A stretch of DNA of 64,000 bases from Rugalucina vietnamica (lineage: Eukaryota > Mollusca > Bivalvia > Lucinida > Lucinidae): assembly GCA_964017185.1 (NCBI GenBank), contig OZ024871.1, positions 11,028,214-11,092,213 of the forward strand, written 5' to 3'. The position numbers and the translations under genes are program-made. Every line of letters starts with the position of its first letter. Position 1 is the stretch's first letter. The notes beneath the pieces were generated by a model. It searched no databases, was not told the origin of the DNA, and saw nothing but the letters and a program-made list of their open reading frames with translations. Positions 45,750 through 57,570 of this stretch are shown one piece after another.

Positions 45750-46226
45750 CGAGTTTTTTCTTACTCCTTCGAGTACAACCCTCTTAGGTGTTAGATCCAT
45801 GCTCTCCTCTCCTAGCAATTGTGGCCTAAGATCTTCAACAATGTCCTCATCCTTTCCTGCTCCCGTGACGCTAACCCTTGTCCAGTGCCTCGCTGAGTCC
45901 TCCCTCGAAAGTTTCACTATGTCCTTCCCTATCTCAATAAACCTCGGAGTAGCAGAATTTATGATCTCCAGTCCATCAAGCCCTGATTCTACCTTCTCCA
46001 GATCTGCAGGTGATTCCACATGCCTCTCCAATTTCTTTTTATCCCCAGTCTTGAAATCACAAGTGACACAGACATATGGTATGTCGCTATCAACAACATG
46101 CTGGCTGTAGAAATGGACTTCCGTCCGGCTCTTGTTTTCTACGTATCCACATGGAATGCACCGGTAAGCTCTCCCTCTGGATAAGATGTATTGAAGCTGA
46201 CCTGTAGCCATACTGAAATGATACAT
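45750..46226 (-). pseudogene. ORF3 first segment: two C2H2-like fingers
   Basis: Starts at the ATG complementary to 46224-46226. Ligands C23, C26, H38, H43 and C53, C56, H69 are present; the last ligand is Asp75 here but His in the other copy. A linker follows (SATPRFIEIGKDIVKLSRED, EDLRPQLLGEESMDL). At about 45757 the frame passes into the junction with the diverged segment and ends as nonsense at 45681. It is about 95% identical to 16.08-16.50 kb. The conserved paired fingers argue for RNA or DNA binding; this is inference. Confidence 0.75.
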
Positions 46227-46257
46227 TGTCACCTACTAAGTTTTTGTCGATTTTTTC

Positions 46258-46289
46258 TTGACCTTGACCTTTGACCCTTGACCTTGACT
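46258..46289 (-). promoter_or_regulatory. AGGTCA half-site cluster upstream of ORF3
   Basis: Same four half-sites and spacing as 16531-16562, located between the pol stop codon (46290) and the ORF3 ATG. Confidence 0.4.
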
Positions 46290-46563
46290 CTAATTACCCC
46301 TTATACATTCTCTCGTTGCTCTGTCCATCCATTTTGGGCTATTCTGTCCAACATATCTCTTCAATTTGTCGTGATGCACCACACGATTATCTCCCTTTTC
46401 CAAGCCAATTAAGTATGTCACATCACTGAGTCTCTTGAGCACCACACATAGTACATATTTCGGCTGCAACTTTGGACTGATTCTCAACACCCGCTTTTCA
46501 TGTAGATACCAAGCGCATTCCCCTTGTTCATAGCGCAAGTGTTCAAGCTTAGTGTCATATGCA
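46290..46563 (-). pseudogene. Integrase C-terminal tail, separated by the MITE
   Basis: AYDTKLEHLRYEQGECAWYL through RVVHHDKLKRYVGQN to the pol stop codon at 46290-46292. An open frame continues into the MITE to 46754 by chance, adding a foreign N-terminus. Confidence 0.85.
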
Positions 46564-46565
46564 TA

Positions 46566-47599
46566 CGAGGGTTGGGATTTAAGTTCGTAGACTTTGGCTA
46601 CTAATTGAATATTGCAGCATTTATCCGATATTTGATGCATTATTATAAAGAAACAACGTCTCCTTGTTTCGTGTTTACAATATTTTACAAGACACTTTGC
46701 GCAGTGCTCATAAAATGGTATCCATAGCAACCTAGGTTTCGCTACCCGGGGCACGTCGAATTTTTAACAATTCTGAAGTTTTGTGGCGTTGAAGAACACA
46801 CCAATGATTATCATATTGTAAACCAAAACTTGAGCTAAATCAGTTTAAGGCATTGCAGTATCATGTCGTTATCTCAGTTTAAATTTTTGAGCGATATATC
46901 GACCACTTGCTTTGTTATTGGAGAAAATGTATGGCCAGTTGCGCTGCTTGGACAAGAAAAATGGCGTTAATAGACAACGTCGAAACAACAGCATTGATCA
47001 AATCTTATGTTTGATTAGCCAAAATACCGAAGGAAACATTCAAAATCATAGGAATATGTTGTACAGTTGTGGAAAAGATCGTGCAGTGGTATTTTAAAAT
47101 GGTATGTGAGATTTCAGATGGAGGTACTTGAATTTTAACGCTGAGAAATGCACTCGTCTACAATAAGTCTTCAAATGCTACGGCCAACACTTTTGATTTA
47201 AAACACTGATATGCATGATACGCATAGAAAGTTATGTATAAGAACTATATCTGATGATCGCAGTATTTCCACAATAATAATTCCGAAATCCCTGAAGGAA
47301 ATCTTGCAAATAAGTAAAGGCATGGCTTGTTGTTTGGTTACAAACAAGGTGTTTTAATGCTGACACTTATTGAAATTTGACGTAGTTTTGACGTCAGAAT
47401 TTCCACGACGTGCCCCAGGTGATGAAAGGTCATCGTGTTTAATTAATTGTTGTGCGAATACCGTTTTGAGTAGAACAACGCTTTATACATTATATGATAG
47501 GTAAAAGAATGTATTTTCAGATTATAGCATTTTAATTTCTGTGTGACAGACATTTGATCTTTTACAAAGCAAGTCTACGAACTTAAATCCCAACCCACG
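46566..47599. mobile_element. Tc1/mariner-like MITE, 1034 bp
   Basis: Inverted termini CG(A/T)GGGTTGGGATTTAAG... of about 30 bp, flanked by TA on both sides (46564-46565, 47600-47601). The uninterrupted integrase at 16.84 kb shows the pre-insertion sequence GCATACTTG, confirming a TA target duplication. A second inverted pair (GGGGCACGTCG at 46748, CGACGTGCCCC at 47406) lies inside. No transposase or DDE/D motif is encoded; the longest internal frame is 61 codons. Confidence 0.85.
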
Positions 47600-47601
47600 T
47601 A

Positions 47602-48977
47602 CTTGTGTCGCTTCGCCGCGTTTCCTAAGTGTTCGCGCGCAATGTCATGTGCCGCCTGCATCCTATCTCTCAACCAGCTGACATACTCACCATATGAGTT
47701 TATAGACTGATCTTCACTATCACATGCTTGTCCACTTCTGAGTTCTGCTGGAATTCTTACCTCACGCCCCAACATTAACATATTAGGTGTAAATCATGTT
47801 GACGCACTTGGAGTTGCCCTAAATGCGGCTGTCAAACATCCGAGGTTCAAATCCCAGTCCTCCTGTTCACCCTTTAGATAGGCTTTAATGATACGTACCA
47901 ATGTCTTGTTGAATTTCTCTACCTGACCATTACCTTTTGGGTTTCTCACAGATGTACGAGTCTTCCTCACTTCCATCAGTTTACATAGTTCCTGAAATAT
48001 CTGACTTTCATAGTTAGACCTAAGATCACTGTGAATAGAAAGTGGTGCACCATACCTTGCTATTACCTCATTCAAAATCACGTTAGCTGTCGTCACGGCT
48101 GACTGGTCGGCTACCGCAAATATTTCTACCCACTTACTGAAATTTTCTGTAACAACAAGAATAAATCTGTTGTTCCTAGGTGTGATTGGGAGTGGACCTA
48201 CAAAGTCAGTTGAAGTTGTAGCACAGCACCTACCCCTAGGCTACCTAACGGTGCCTTCGGCTTCTTTTGGGGAATCTTGTCAGCAGCACATATATTACAC
48301 GCCAGCACCCAGTTATTTACCTCATCTCTCATCTCAAACCAGTAGTATTTCTGTTTTACTCTTTCATATGTCTTCCGACAGCCAAAATGACCACCCATTG
48401 TAGCATCATGGACTTCATTCAAGACCTCCTTCCTGAGATTTCTGGGAATACGTAGCTGAAAATACTTACTAAGGCCATTTTTCTGAACATATTCTTTCAC
48501 AATCAACCCATTGTCTAGGCTAAGTGAATTCCAGATAACCCAATAATGCCGTGTGGCTGGGCTTTTTGTCACAACATCAGTACTTGAGGGTCGCTTACGT
48601 CCCTTCAACAGATTTTCATACACAAATGAAATGTCTGGATCCTCTTTCTGCATGCTAGCCAAGTTTTCATCTATATAATTACTCAAAATTACCTTTCTTG
48701 GTAGAACAGCTGGGGTCTCAGGATCTCGCCTTGTTTCACCCCCTGTAGCCTGACCTTCATGTGTCTCTTCTTTCTTACCATGAGATCGTGTTTCTACAGC
48801 TCTAACATCTTCTCTGACATCAGTGTTTTCCCGGACTTCAGTGTGAGTTGTCTCCCTTTCACCATACTCACCATTCTGTAAATCACAGCTCAACTCTACT
48901 TTACTATTGCCCGTTCGAAGTCTTACCAAACTCTGAGGGTCTTCTCCACATACACGGGTTGCAACCTCTTCACACAT
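47602..48977 (-). pseudogene. Integrase: linker, zinc-binding domain and catalytic core
   Basis: Read from 48977: acidic linker, then an HHCC zinc-binding module (VHDATMGGHFGCRKTY...CNICAADK, ending about 48255). A frameshift near 48225 follows, then the core with STDFVGPLPIT (first Asp), LSIHSDLRSNYES (second Asp) and GNGQVEKFNKTL (Glu), so all three catalytic acids are present. Another frame change before LMLGREVRIP (47781) leads to the C-terminal region, broken by the MITE. Integrase joins the cDNA to the chromosome. The same region is deleted in element 1. Confidence 0.85.
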
Positions 48978-49079
48978 TGGACCATATTCTACTTCTTCAT
49001 CTCACTCTACAAAACTAAGACTATCAACAAGCGGATTACTAGCCGTGATTTTGAGTTCACCCCTCGACTCATTACTTTG

Positions 49080-50649
49080 TCAATTATTAATTGGGCCCAT
49101 GGACTTCGTAATACATGTCACCTGCTTAACACTGTGTTGATTCTCACCCTCTTCCAATGCTTGGTAACTCACTTCGTTGCTCATTCCTGAACTTCCCAAC
49201 AGTAGAGTACTCTTCATATCTATAGCTTTCTTTTCACACTTCTTACAAGGCCAGCATTTCAGCGGCTCTAAAGTATCTACTTCATTACACTGACAGTCCC
49301 AAGGACTAACACAACGACACATTCCATCTGCATTACAATGCCCACCGGATGTTCGATAACTCACCGTAAAGTCATATGCGGACAGAATTTCTAAGTACCG
49401 GGCTAACCTACCTCTAGGTTCTTTGAAACTGAACAAGAATGTCAACGCTTTGTGGTCTGTTCTTACCGTAAACTTCCTTCCTAGTAGGTACTGCCTAAAG
49501 TACTCAACAAAGTACCGTATACTGAGTAATTCTTTGTCTGTCACACAGTAGTTTCTCTCTGCTTTATTCAGCATCTTACTACCATAAGCTATCACCTTTT
49601 CTTCACCATTTTGGATCTGGCTGAGCACCCCTCCCAAGGCATAGTCACTTGCGTCACAGTCTAGGATATAGTCTCCAATGTCTAAGGGATAGGCCATTAT
49701 TGACGGACTTAACAGTGCTTCTTTCAGCTTCGCCAAGGCTTCCTCACATGCCTCTGTCCATTTGAACTCTTTACCCTTCTTGGTAAGATCAATTATCGGC
49801 CGCATCATGTCTGAATATCCCTTAATGTGGCGCCTGTAATAACTTCCCATACCTACGAGTGCACGAGCTTGAGTCGCATTCTTTGGAGCAGCAAACTGCA
49901 TGATCTTAGCAATATTATCAGGGCTCGGCAGCACACCATCGGACGAGACAACATGACCAAGGAAATGTGCCCGATCACAGAACAGAAAACATTTGGAGCT
50001 ACGTAATTTCAAACCAGCCTGCTCCAACCTACTTAGAACCATGTCTAATCGGTCTGCATGTTCTTGAAAGGTGTCAGCAAAGACAATTATGTCATCAAGA
50101 TAGACCAGGAAGCTTATCCAATTTAGCCCATGTACAATACTTTGAACGCAGCGCTGAAAAGTTGCACTCGAGTTTGTCATTCCCATCGGCATAGTACAAT
50201 GCTCATACAAACCATACTTTGTGATGAATGCAGTCTTGGGGATATCTTCCTCTTTCACTGGGATTTGGTGGTATGAACTTGTAACATCTAGTGTACTAAA
50301 CAACTTTGCACCTGCAACAGCATCAAGGCAATCCCTGGTTCTGGGAATAGGAAAATTGTCCATGTTTGTTACTTTGTTTACAGCCCTGTAGTCAATACAT
50401 GGTCTTACCTTGCCATCTTTCTTTCTCACCAAACAAATTGGACTGCTCCAGCAACTATGTGATAATGCCCTGTTTCTCCATAGTTTCAATTACCTTGCGT
50501 TCTTCATCAGCGAAAGCCAGCGGTACGCACCTAGGTGGACAACGGACAGGTTTCGCATCTCCAGTGTCAATTTCATGGACGCCATATTCAGGTGAGTCTC
50601 TGCCTAAATCATACTCATCACGTGAAAATGCATTCTGATGCCTTACCAA
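49080..50649 (-). pseudogene. Reverse transcriptase and RNase H
   Basis: RT starts near 50649 (GVHEIDTGDAKPVRCPPR, RKVIETMEKQGII), shifts frame at about 50460, then runs uninterrupted for about 460 codons: SPICLVRKKDGKVRPCIDYR, LDVTSSYHQIPV, FLVYLDDIIVF (catalytic YLDD), FLGHVVSSDGV. RNase H follows with DYILDCDASDYALGG and VRTDHKALTFLFSF, then SGGHCNADGM and a Cys-rich spacer WPCKKCEKK. The YLDD and RNase H acidic residues are intact; only the one frameshift separates fingers from palm. The long uninterrupted stretch suggests moderate age. Confidence 0.9.
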
Positions 50650-50727
50650 CAGATCTTCTATGATGGCGGCTTCCTCACTGGACCGGCCTTGACAAGCCTT
50701 ACTGCATAATTCTTCTAAATGTGAAGG

Positions 50728-51508
50728 CTACTTACTCTTAGAAGTATCGACCGCCGCGTGGGGTACAGAATTTTCCGTGTCTTGGCTCATAAGCTGAATA
50801 CGCCTCACCGCACTGTGGTTCTCAGACTGTGACGGATCTTCGGACTGAACCAATATACTCACATCTTCATACTGTTCTGCCGTACCAATAACACTGTCCT
50901 GATATACCGAAACTGGGTCACTAGAGGGATTTAACACTCTCACCTTCTGTGTCGGACTGGAATTAATGTCGACAATAGTACTTGCCATTACTAGCGGATA
51001 CCTTTCTGAAAACCCTTCACAAGGCTCTACTATCACATCTCTGTTGCTTGCACAATCATCCTCAGGAATTTTTTCTACAAAAACATCTACTACCTGCTCA
51101 CAGTATCCGGGGACAGTAAAATGATCATTGCAGAATTTCTATATCCACGCCCCGCAATCTAAAAATCCATTTACTCAAGATCAAATCCCCAGGGCCCATT
51201 TCATCCTCCTGCATTATATCTGCACCAAGCACTCCCTCATCCCCAACATCAGCTACTATAATTTCTTTTGATAACTAGAGATTACCCATTTTCAAGTTGA
51301 AAATTGCTTTACCATGCTCTTTAAGAGTTGTGCCCCCTGCACAAGTAATATTATGGGCAGAAGGTACAAGTCTAGGTCGGCACTCAGGCGAAATCTTGTC
51401 AAAAATCTTTTTGCTAAGTATAGTCTGAGATGCATCTGTATCAACTGTAAAATACAACGGAACCCCTTCTACTGTTGCATCTATGTAAGCTCCCACACTA
51501 CTTGGCAA
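50728..51508 (-). pseudogene. Aspartic protease and protease-RT linker
   Basis: The retropepsin region is at 51508-51275 (VPLYFTVDTDASQTIL, ITCAGGTTLKEHG). The active-site triplet expected as D-T/S-G reads DTD. The downstream part is in pieces (stops and frame changes 51275-51036), then a linker frame 51036-50728 (MIVEPCEGFSERYPLVMAST). Retropepsin cleaves the polyprotein; with the Gly replaced and frames broken, it is inactive here. Confidence 0.75.
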
Positions 51509-51600
51509 ACTGTGTCTAAATTTCTTCTCTATACAACTACTGTTTTGGCCTATGTTTTTATAAACAAGGGTCGTCTCACGGCCATCAGAACCGACCCTTT

Positions 51601-53296
51601 CTAGTTTAAAGGTTGAGAACTGTTTGAACCCATTCCCTGATATGCTTGAGTGTTACCGTTATTGCGAGAGTAAAATGACCCACCCCTGTAATAAGCCCCT
51701 TGGTCTCTCTGTCCACGTAAACTGTTGAAGTGCCCATACTTCCTACCTTGTTGCTTCTGAGGACATTCTCGAGCAAAATGACCTGCTTCAGAACAATGAT
51801 AGCACGCAATGTCTGGTCTCACATAGCTCTGCTGTGGAGCAGCACTCGCACTATTACCTTTCTGTTGTATTTGTCTCTCTAAGCTGACTATTTTATCTTG
51901 CAAAGCCTTCAATGTCCAGGTCACTATCTGAGGACTGCTTCTGCCCCTGCGTGTTCTTTTCAGCTTGTTTACCTGACTCAGCTTTAACATAACTCTCCAT
52001 TTGACCAACAACGGCCTTGCGTGCTCTCCCACCCCTCTTACATTTTACCTTTTTATCTACCTGAATGGCTCCATCGCTCTCATCATCACTATCCTCATAC
52101 TCAGTCTGATCAAACCTGACTGCACGTGCATGTTTTCTACCCCGCCGGTCACCATTGCCATCTCCCATCAAAGGACGATGCCTAGTCTCCTGAAAATCTA
52201 CTACCTGGTAAACAGCCTCATCAATGTCTCTGGGCTTCTTGATGTACTCTACCTGAAAACGAGCCTTTTCATCATACAAACCATCGAGAAACCTCCTAAG
52301 AAGGTCTTCACGCCTCGTCTCTTCATCTCTATTTGCATGTGCCTTATCATACAACCGTTTTAATTCTGCAGCATACTCCTCAACAGATTCATTAGCTTTC
52401 TGACAGCGATGACTGAATTGGGCTCCGTATGTTTTCTTTGTAACCACAACTCTGAACCTACTATTTAATTCAGACACCAGGTGAGCATAATCTCCCCTTA
52501 CTTCACGTCTAAGTTGACCAAATACAAACTCACCAGCCGCTCCCTGCAATCTGGGTAATATCTCATCAAGCCGATCTTCGTCAGTCCAGTTTCTCCTATC
52601 TGCCACTTCTGTAAACCTGTTAAACCATACATTCCAAGGTTCCTTACCTGTGAATGTGGGTAACTTCGTTATCTCCCTTTGTTGCACAGGATCAGTGATT
52701 CTCTGCTGCCTCTGAAGTGGATAATCATCTCCGTCTTCATCAGTATCTGAAAATCCTGACCTACTATACACTGATCTTCTAGGATTAGGTACCGACCTAC
52801 GACCCCGTTCTATTCTATTTGACCTATTTTGCGCTGTAATTACCCGTTCCGCAGCCTGCCTTCTCTGAACCTGTTCTAGAACATTGTTCAAGTTTTGATT
52901 TATAGCCCTATTTGATTCTTTAATTGTATTTACCAAGGCGGTAGTCATCACCTTCATTGCCCTAGTGACCTCATTATTCTCTCCTGTCCTCGGCCTCGCC
53001 CCATCACCCTCAGCATGCCCTTCAGTATCTGTCTCTATACCTACATTTTGCTGCATAATGACAGGATCCTCATCTCTATCACCGAGTACCTGAAAAGGCG
53101 GCGCAGGTTGCACAGGTCCCAAAGGTTGCTCAAAATTAACATTTTCTCTACGCGTATTAGCCCCCTCCCTGACCCCCATATCAGATTCTTCAGCGCTATC
53201 ATGCTCATTTTCTACGGCACTTAAAGTCACATCACTGCCACTGCCTTCACCTTCAACCTCATTGTCTCTCCTTTTCAAATTTCTCCTTTTGCCCAT
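51601..53296 (-). pseudogene. Gag polyprotein
   Basis: ATG at 53296 (MGKRRNLKRRDNEVEG), an acidic, charged N-terminus, then a capsid-like region with the retrotransposon-gag signature EPWNVWFNRFTEVADRRNWT and YAAELKRLYDKAHANRDEE (about residues 215-350). At about 51893-52000 the frame shifts, and the nucleocapsid part continues in a second frame with a CCHC knuckle CYHCSEAGHFAREC and a Gly/Tyr/Arg-rich tail to 51601. The 140-base overlap of the two frames may reflect a mutation or programmed frameshifting; the copy in element 1 is too short to decide. Confidence 0.85.
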
Positions 53297-55343
53297 ATTT
53301 ATTCCCTGAAATTATAGTTTTCAAGTCTTATCTCTTTGCAAGCAAATCTGAGCCTTAATTCGTTAAAAAAATAACTGTATCGTTCAACCTTAAGTTTGGG
53401 GTTCGTACATTACCAGCGTCCTTAAGGTACCTCTGTATCTTGCTTCTCATCTTTCTGTAACTGTACCATAACCATGACCATAGACTGTATCTGTACTACA
53501 CCATCGCTGCAACAGTGTATTGACAGATCCCACTTCTCTGACACCATAAAATGCAAGGTCACAGGGGTCAAGGTCACTGGACTAGGTCACCAGACCTTCA
53601 CCGCTATAAACCAGGCAGACAGTAGGGGGTTACGGGAGTGAGTTATAGACGGGTGCTTGCTATCGTGTAATTGACCAGTAACTTCCGACTTTTCTGTTCA
53701 TTGCTTTTTCCTGATCATTGCTTTCCTGATCATATACATCACGATGGACCGAGCATGGGCTGAACGATACAGTTTCACTTGTGATATGATTGACAAGACA
53801 TTTAATTTGATCAACATGACCATTAACTGGGCTGACATGACCCTTGATTAATTGAATGGAGAGACTTTTGAGGAAGAAGGGATAATGAAGGCAGTTTCTA
53901 CTTAAAAAATGTATCCTTTTATTTATAAACACTTAATGCTCAAATTCCACCCATAAAGGGTTATATATATATGATTCTTTCCCCTCTTAAGCTGCGCCAT
54001 AGTCCATAGAATAGCTCCCCTCGCGTCGCGCCTGGATTCGCTTAACCATAGATAGCTCTGTCTACTTCTGGGTCAAGGTCAATTCAGGTCGTGGTAAGGT
54101 CAAGGTCATATGAGACAACCCAGCTCTTCTTTGAAGCATGACTTCATAATACGAAGAGATGAACAGCCTCATTCTCGTACATTATGTATTTAATGTGATT
54201 CTTAAGTATGACCAATATTACTTAAACATTTATGAAAGTATGTAATTATTACTTTAAATGGCATTTATAATTCTACGTGTTCTGAGCACAGCATTACTTA
54301 TGCATAAACCTTACAGAACTTGATTTGCTTGGTTACAAGAGCATGGAATGGCTGTATTTAATATTTCAAAACTGAGACCATAAATATTCAGGGGCATCGT
54401 ATTAGCATAACTAACACGTTGATAAGGGAGCACTAGCATAACTAGCACATTTTAAGGGAGTACTAGCATAAACTAGTACATATCTAGGAAGTTCTAGCAT
54501 AACCAGAACTTAAACATTACAACAGAAATGTAACCAAGCCTATATATTGAATGCTTAATTGCCAATTAACTATTAAACTTTAGCTTTAAATGTATAAACA
54601 ATCACTTTAAAATTCATTTAAGAAAAGCCTTAATTAAAAATCGTGGTAATTATTCATATTTAAATAGTAATAAACTTTAAACTCGAAACAAAACAAGAAA
54701 GGATAGCATTATCTTTAGTCCTCTCAGGCTCTTTTGGGTTGTCACTGTATACACATAGAGGTCACGATTCAGGTCGATGTCTATAAATAGCTCCAGGTGA
54801 TCTCCAAATACGTAGGGGAAGCCCTCACGTGGTAACTGTCATCTATTCATAGTACTGTATTCATACGCGGTGTCGCCCAAGGTCAGCTAAGGGTCATTGC
54901 ACCATCACAGTATTGGAAGAGCCTGAAAGTCTAAGATCAAAAACAAGAAAACATTTCAAATTAACAAGAACAAGATAAATCAAACCCTGAACTTCGCAGA
55001 ATAACAACTGTAACCACACATCAACAGCCATCCATACTTCTTAGCTCTGCGGTTGCCTAGAATGAAAATATAGTCCTAAACCACGAAATCTAGTTACACT
55101 ATTTCAATTCGAAAGCTGGCTATTGCGAGAGTGTGTCTGCTCCAGGGGATGCGGTCGTTTATATATGGGGGGGGGGCGCTGTACGAACCTGTTGGATTTC
55201 TGTGGGTCATCATCAGTGTGACTGGTGTTTTCTCTCTCTTGTACGATTCTGTAGGATTTATGCAAATTCAGCGTGGCTAATTTAAATATAACAGCATTGT
55301 GACAAAATGAGAAAGGTGAGATTCTCCTCTCGCCTACTTCACC
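53297..55343 (-). other. Long untranslated leader of element 2
   Basis: Collinear with 12865-14861. Differences include a ~110-bp insertion at about 54931-55040 (AAACAAGAAAACATTTC...) and fewer 30-bp tandem units (54421-54485). AGGTCA half-sites occur near 53565 and 54070. Confidence 0.75.
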
Positions 55344-55905
55344 TCGTTTTTGCCAGCTCTTGGGAGTGTTTTTCCGGTATAATTTTCCCCCACTAAATTA
55401 AGACATGTATATTGATATCTATTTCTGCTTTTTTTCAGATGACAACCAGTACAAGAGACTATCTTAAATCTTTTTGTGTCCATTATGATAATTATGTGTA
55501 AATATTTTGGGAAAAAGAAAAAAAAAAAAAAAAAAAACTCACAAGAAAAAGCAAAGTATCAAAAACAAGATTGACACGGCTGTAATCCAATATGGACGTC
55601 ATAAACAGCTTATATGTAAATGTTGTGAAATTATTTGACCAACTCTGTCTAACATGTTAGTGGTTAAAATCGTAATATTTCATGTTGCTATATTATTGTA
55701 TACCAAACAAAACTTTAATTATTGTAGATTATTGTGACATAATTTTTTAATAATGTATGTGCTACTGAAACACAATTATTAAAGGTTGAAATGGTATCCG
55801 ATATTCTGGATCACCCTGTATGTAATATTAGTTGTTTAAGCTTAATAAAAAAAAATCCCCACGAAATTTGTTCTTATTATTATAACGCAGCTGTATACAC
55901 GCACA
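55344..55905. other. AT-rich intergenic, A-run
   Basis: An interrupted A-run lies at about 55512-55537. No LTR, gene or known repeat recognised. Confidence 0.5.
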
Positions 55906-55909
55906 TTTT

Positions 55910-56830
55910 CCACATTCGAATGCATGGGCGACATATTTTGACATTACCGTTAAAATTGTAAAGGTCATCAAAGGACCATTCTTTATAAACACATTGTAGT
56001 ACTCTTGTCCCCGATGCTACATACCAAGTGTCGTTGAAATCGGTCTAGCGATTCCGGAGATTAGATTTTTGAAGGGATTTTACCATATATGGGCATGGCA
56101 GCCACCTTGGTCATGTGACCTGGATTATTTATAAACACATTGCCCCCCTCCCCCATATACATGTAGATGCTTTCTAAAAATCGGCTTTGATTGGCCAAGC
56201 GGTTTCAGAGAAGATCTTTGAATGATTATGGTAATACACATGTATTTTGCCCCGGGGTAGGGGCAGACCATCCCATGGGTCCAGTTTTTCAAGATTCATA
56301 AATCTTTATATTAGTCTGTTTGCCAATTTCCTGCAAGATATTCCCTTCGAACGGCATTTAAACAATCCCCCTTCCATTCACATGAATGGGCGACCTATGT
56401 TGACATTGCCGTAAATCACATGGTCAGGATTTATAGACACATTGTCGTACTCCAGTTCCTGTTGTTATATGTCAAGGGTCGTTGAAACTGGTCTAGTGGT
56501 CCCTATCCAAAGATGCTTTTACCATATTTGAGCATGGCGACCATCTTGGTCATGTTACATGAATTATTCAAAACATTGGTTCCACCTTCCTATAGATGTT
56601 TCATGTCAAATTTGGCTTGATTGGCCAAGGGATTTTAGAGAAAAATATCTTTGAAAATGGTGGAAGACGAACGCCAGGTGCTTGCCTATCGTTTAAGCTC
56701 ACCTGTGAGCCTTTGGCTCAGATGAGATAAAATTACCTTTTTATTGCATTGAATAATGTGAACGACGACTACGGACGCCGGAGCCTTGCTATTATACGCA
56801 TTAATAAGTTCGGCTGAGGTGAGATAAAGT
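55910..56830 (+). repeat. Rep-A copy 3: two units plus hairpin terminus
   Basis: Units start near 55910 and 56330 and carry GGCATGGCAGCCACCTTGGT and GATTGGCCAAGCGGTTTCAG words. The hairpin AGCTCACCTGTGAGCC...CAGATGAGAT is at 56696-56727. A second, partial terminus (GACTACGGACGCCGGAGCC, GGCTGAGGTGAGAT) follows at 56765-56825. Confidence 0.8.
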
Positions 56831-57120
56831 CAATTTAGTTTGATAAATATAGTTGTAACTTTCACATACATTAGAAGGAATTATCAGATTGTAATTTTGA
56901 ACTAAGGTGACCAATTTCTTTTTAACCTTTGGGGTTGTGGTTTAGCCTAAATCAGTGTTTTATCATGCAATTTGATTGATTTGTAGCTTCTTTAGGCTGA
57001 AGAATGCTTGTAAAGCCTTTGAAGAACTTACAGTAAATACTCTTGTCTTTGATTGAAGGAAAGTTTGGAGAGTGCTGAAAATTGTAGCCATGGGAATAGA
57101 TGGAATTATCAAATGAGAAC
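56831..57120. other. Spacer, nothing recognised
   Basis: AT-rich, no features. Confidence 0.4.
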
Positions 57121-57330
57121 CAATCTGGAGATGCTCAGCATACCATAGGAAATCCTCTGTCTGCCTGCCCGTGCAATCAGGAAAAGTGGTCTAGTCAAAC
57201 CATCCATACAAATAATTTTATTGTTTACCTGGGTGGTTATACATGTATTTAAAGCATATTTCGCATGTCATGACATCAAAGTGTTTGGTGAGGCAACATT
57301 CCGACATGACCATAGCTGTACAATAAAACT
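57121..57330 (+). repeat. Rep-B, degraded
   Basis: Contains GGAAAAGTGGTCTAGTCAAACCATCC-type left half and GGCAACATTCCGACATGACC right half, with a deletion between. Confidence 0.6.
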
Positions 57331-57570
57331 ATTTTGCAGGTTTTATTATGATCGAGGATCAGACAGCTTCAGACAGTGCATCAATAGTATTTCCTACAAA
57401 TATATACACATACGACAACAATGACGTTTCAGGCGTTAAAATAGACAATATTTTCATTAAGAAAGGCCCATTCGAAATTCTATTTAGCTTGATATAATTG
57501 TAATTACTTTTCATCAGTCAATTACTAATATGATTACATTTTATTTTCACGCATTTTACTGTTAGAAGTT

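Larger units (their letters stand above)
44817..55343 (-). mobile_element. Gypsy-type LTR retrotransposon with ORF3 (element 2)
   Basis: Minus-strand order: leader, gag, protease, RT, RNase H, integrase, ORF3, partial LTR. This is the usual Ty3/Gypsy gene order (integrase after RNase H). It lacks a recognisable 5' LTR: similarity to the other element ends exactly where the LTR would begin (55343). The 3' LTR is short and divergent. Several frameshifts, a mutated protease motif and a 1034-bp MITE in integrase make it inactive. From about 45750 leftwards the sequence switches to a diverged subfamily. Confidence 0.9.

Noticed and set aside
51314-52363. Plus-strand open frames of 96-120 codons
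   Set aside because: Antisense of protease and gag.
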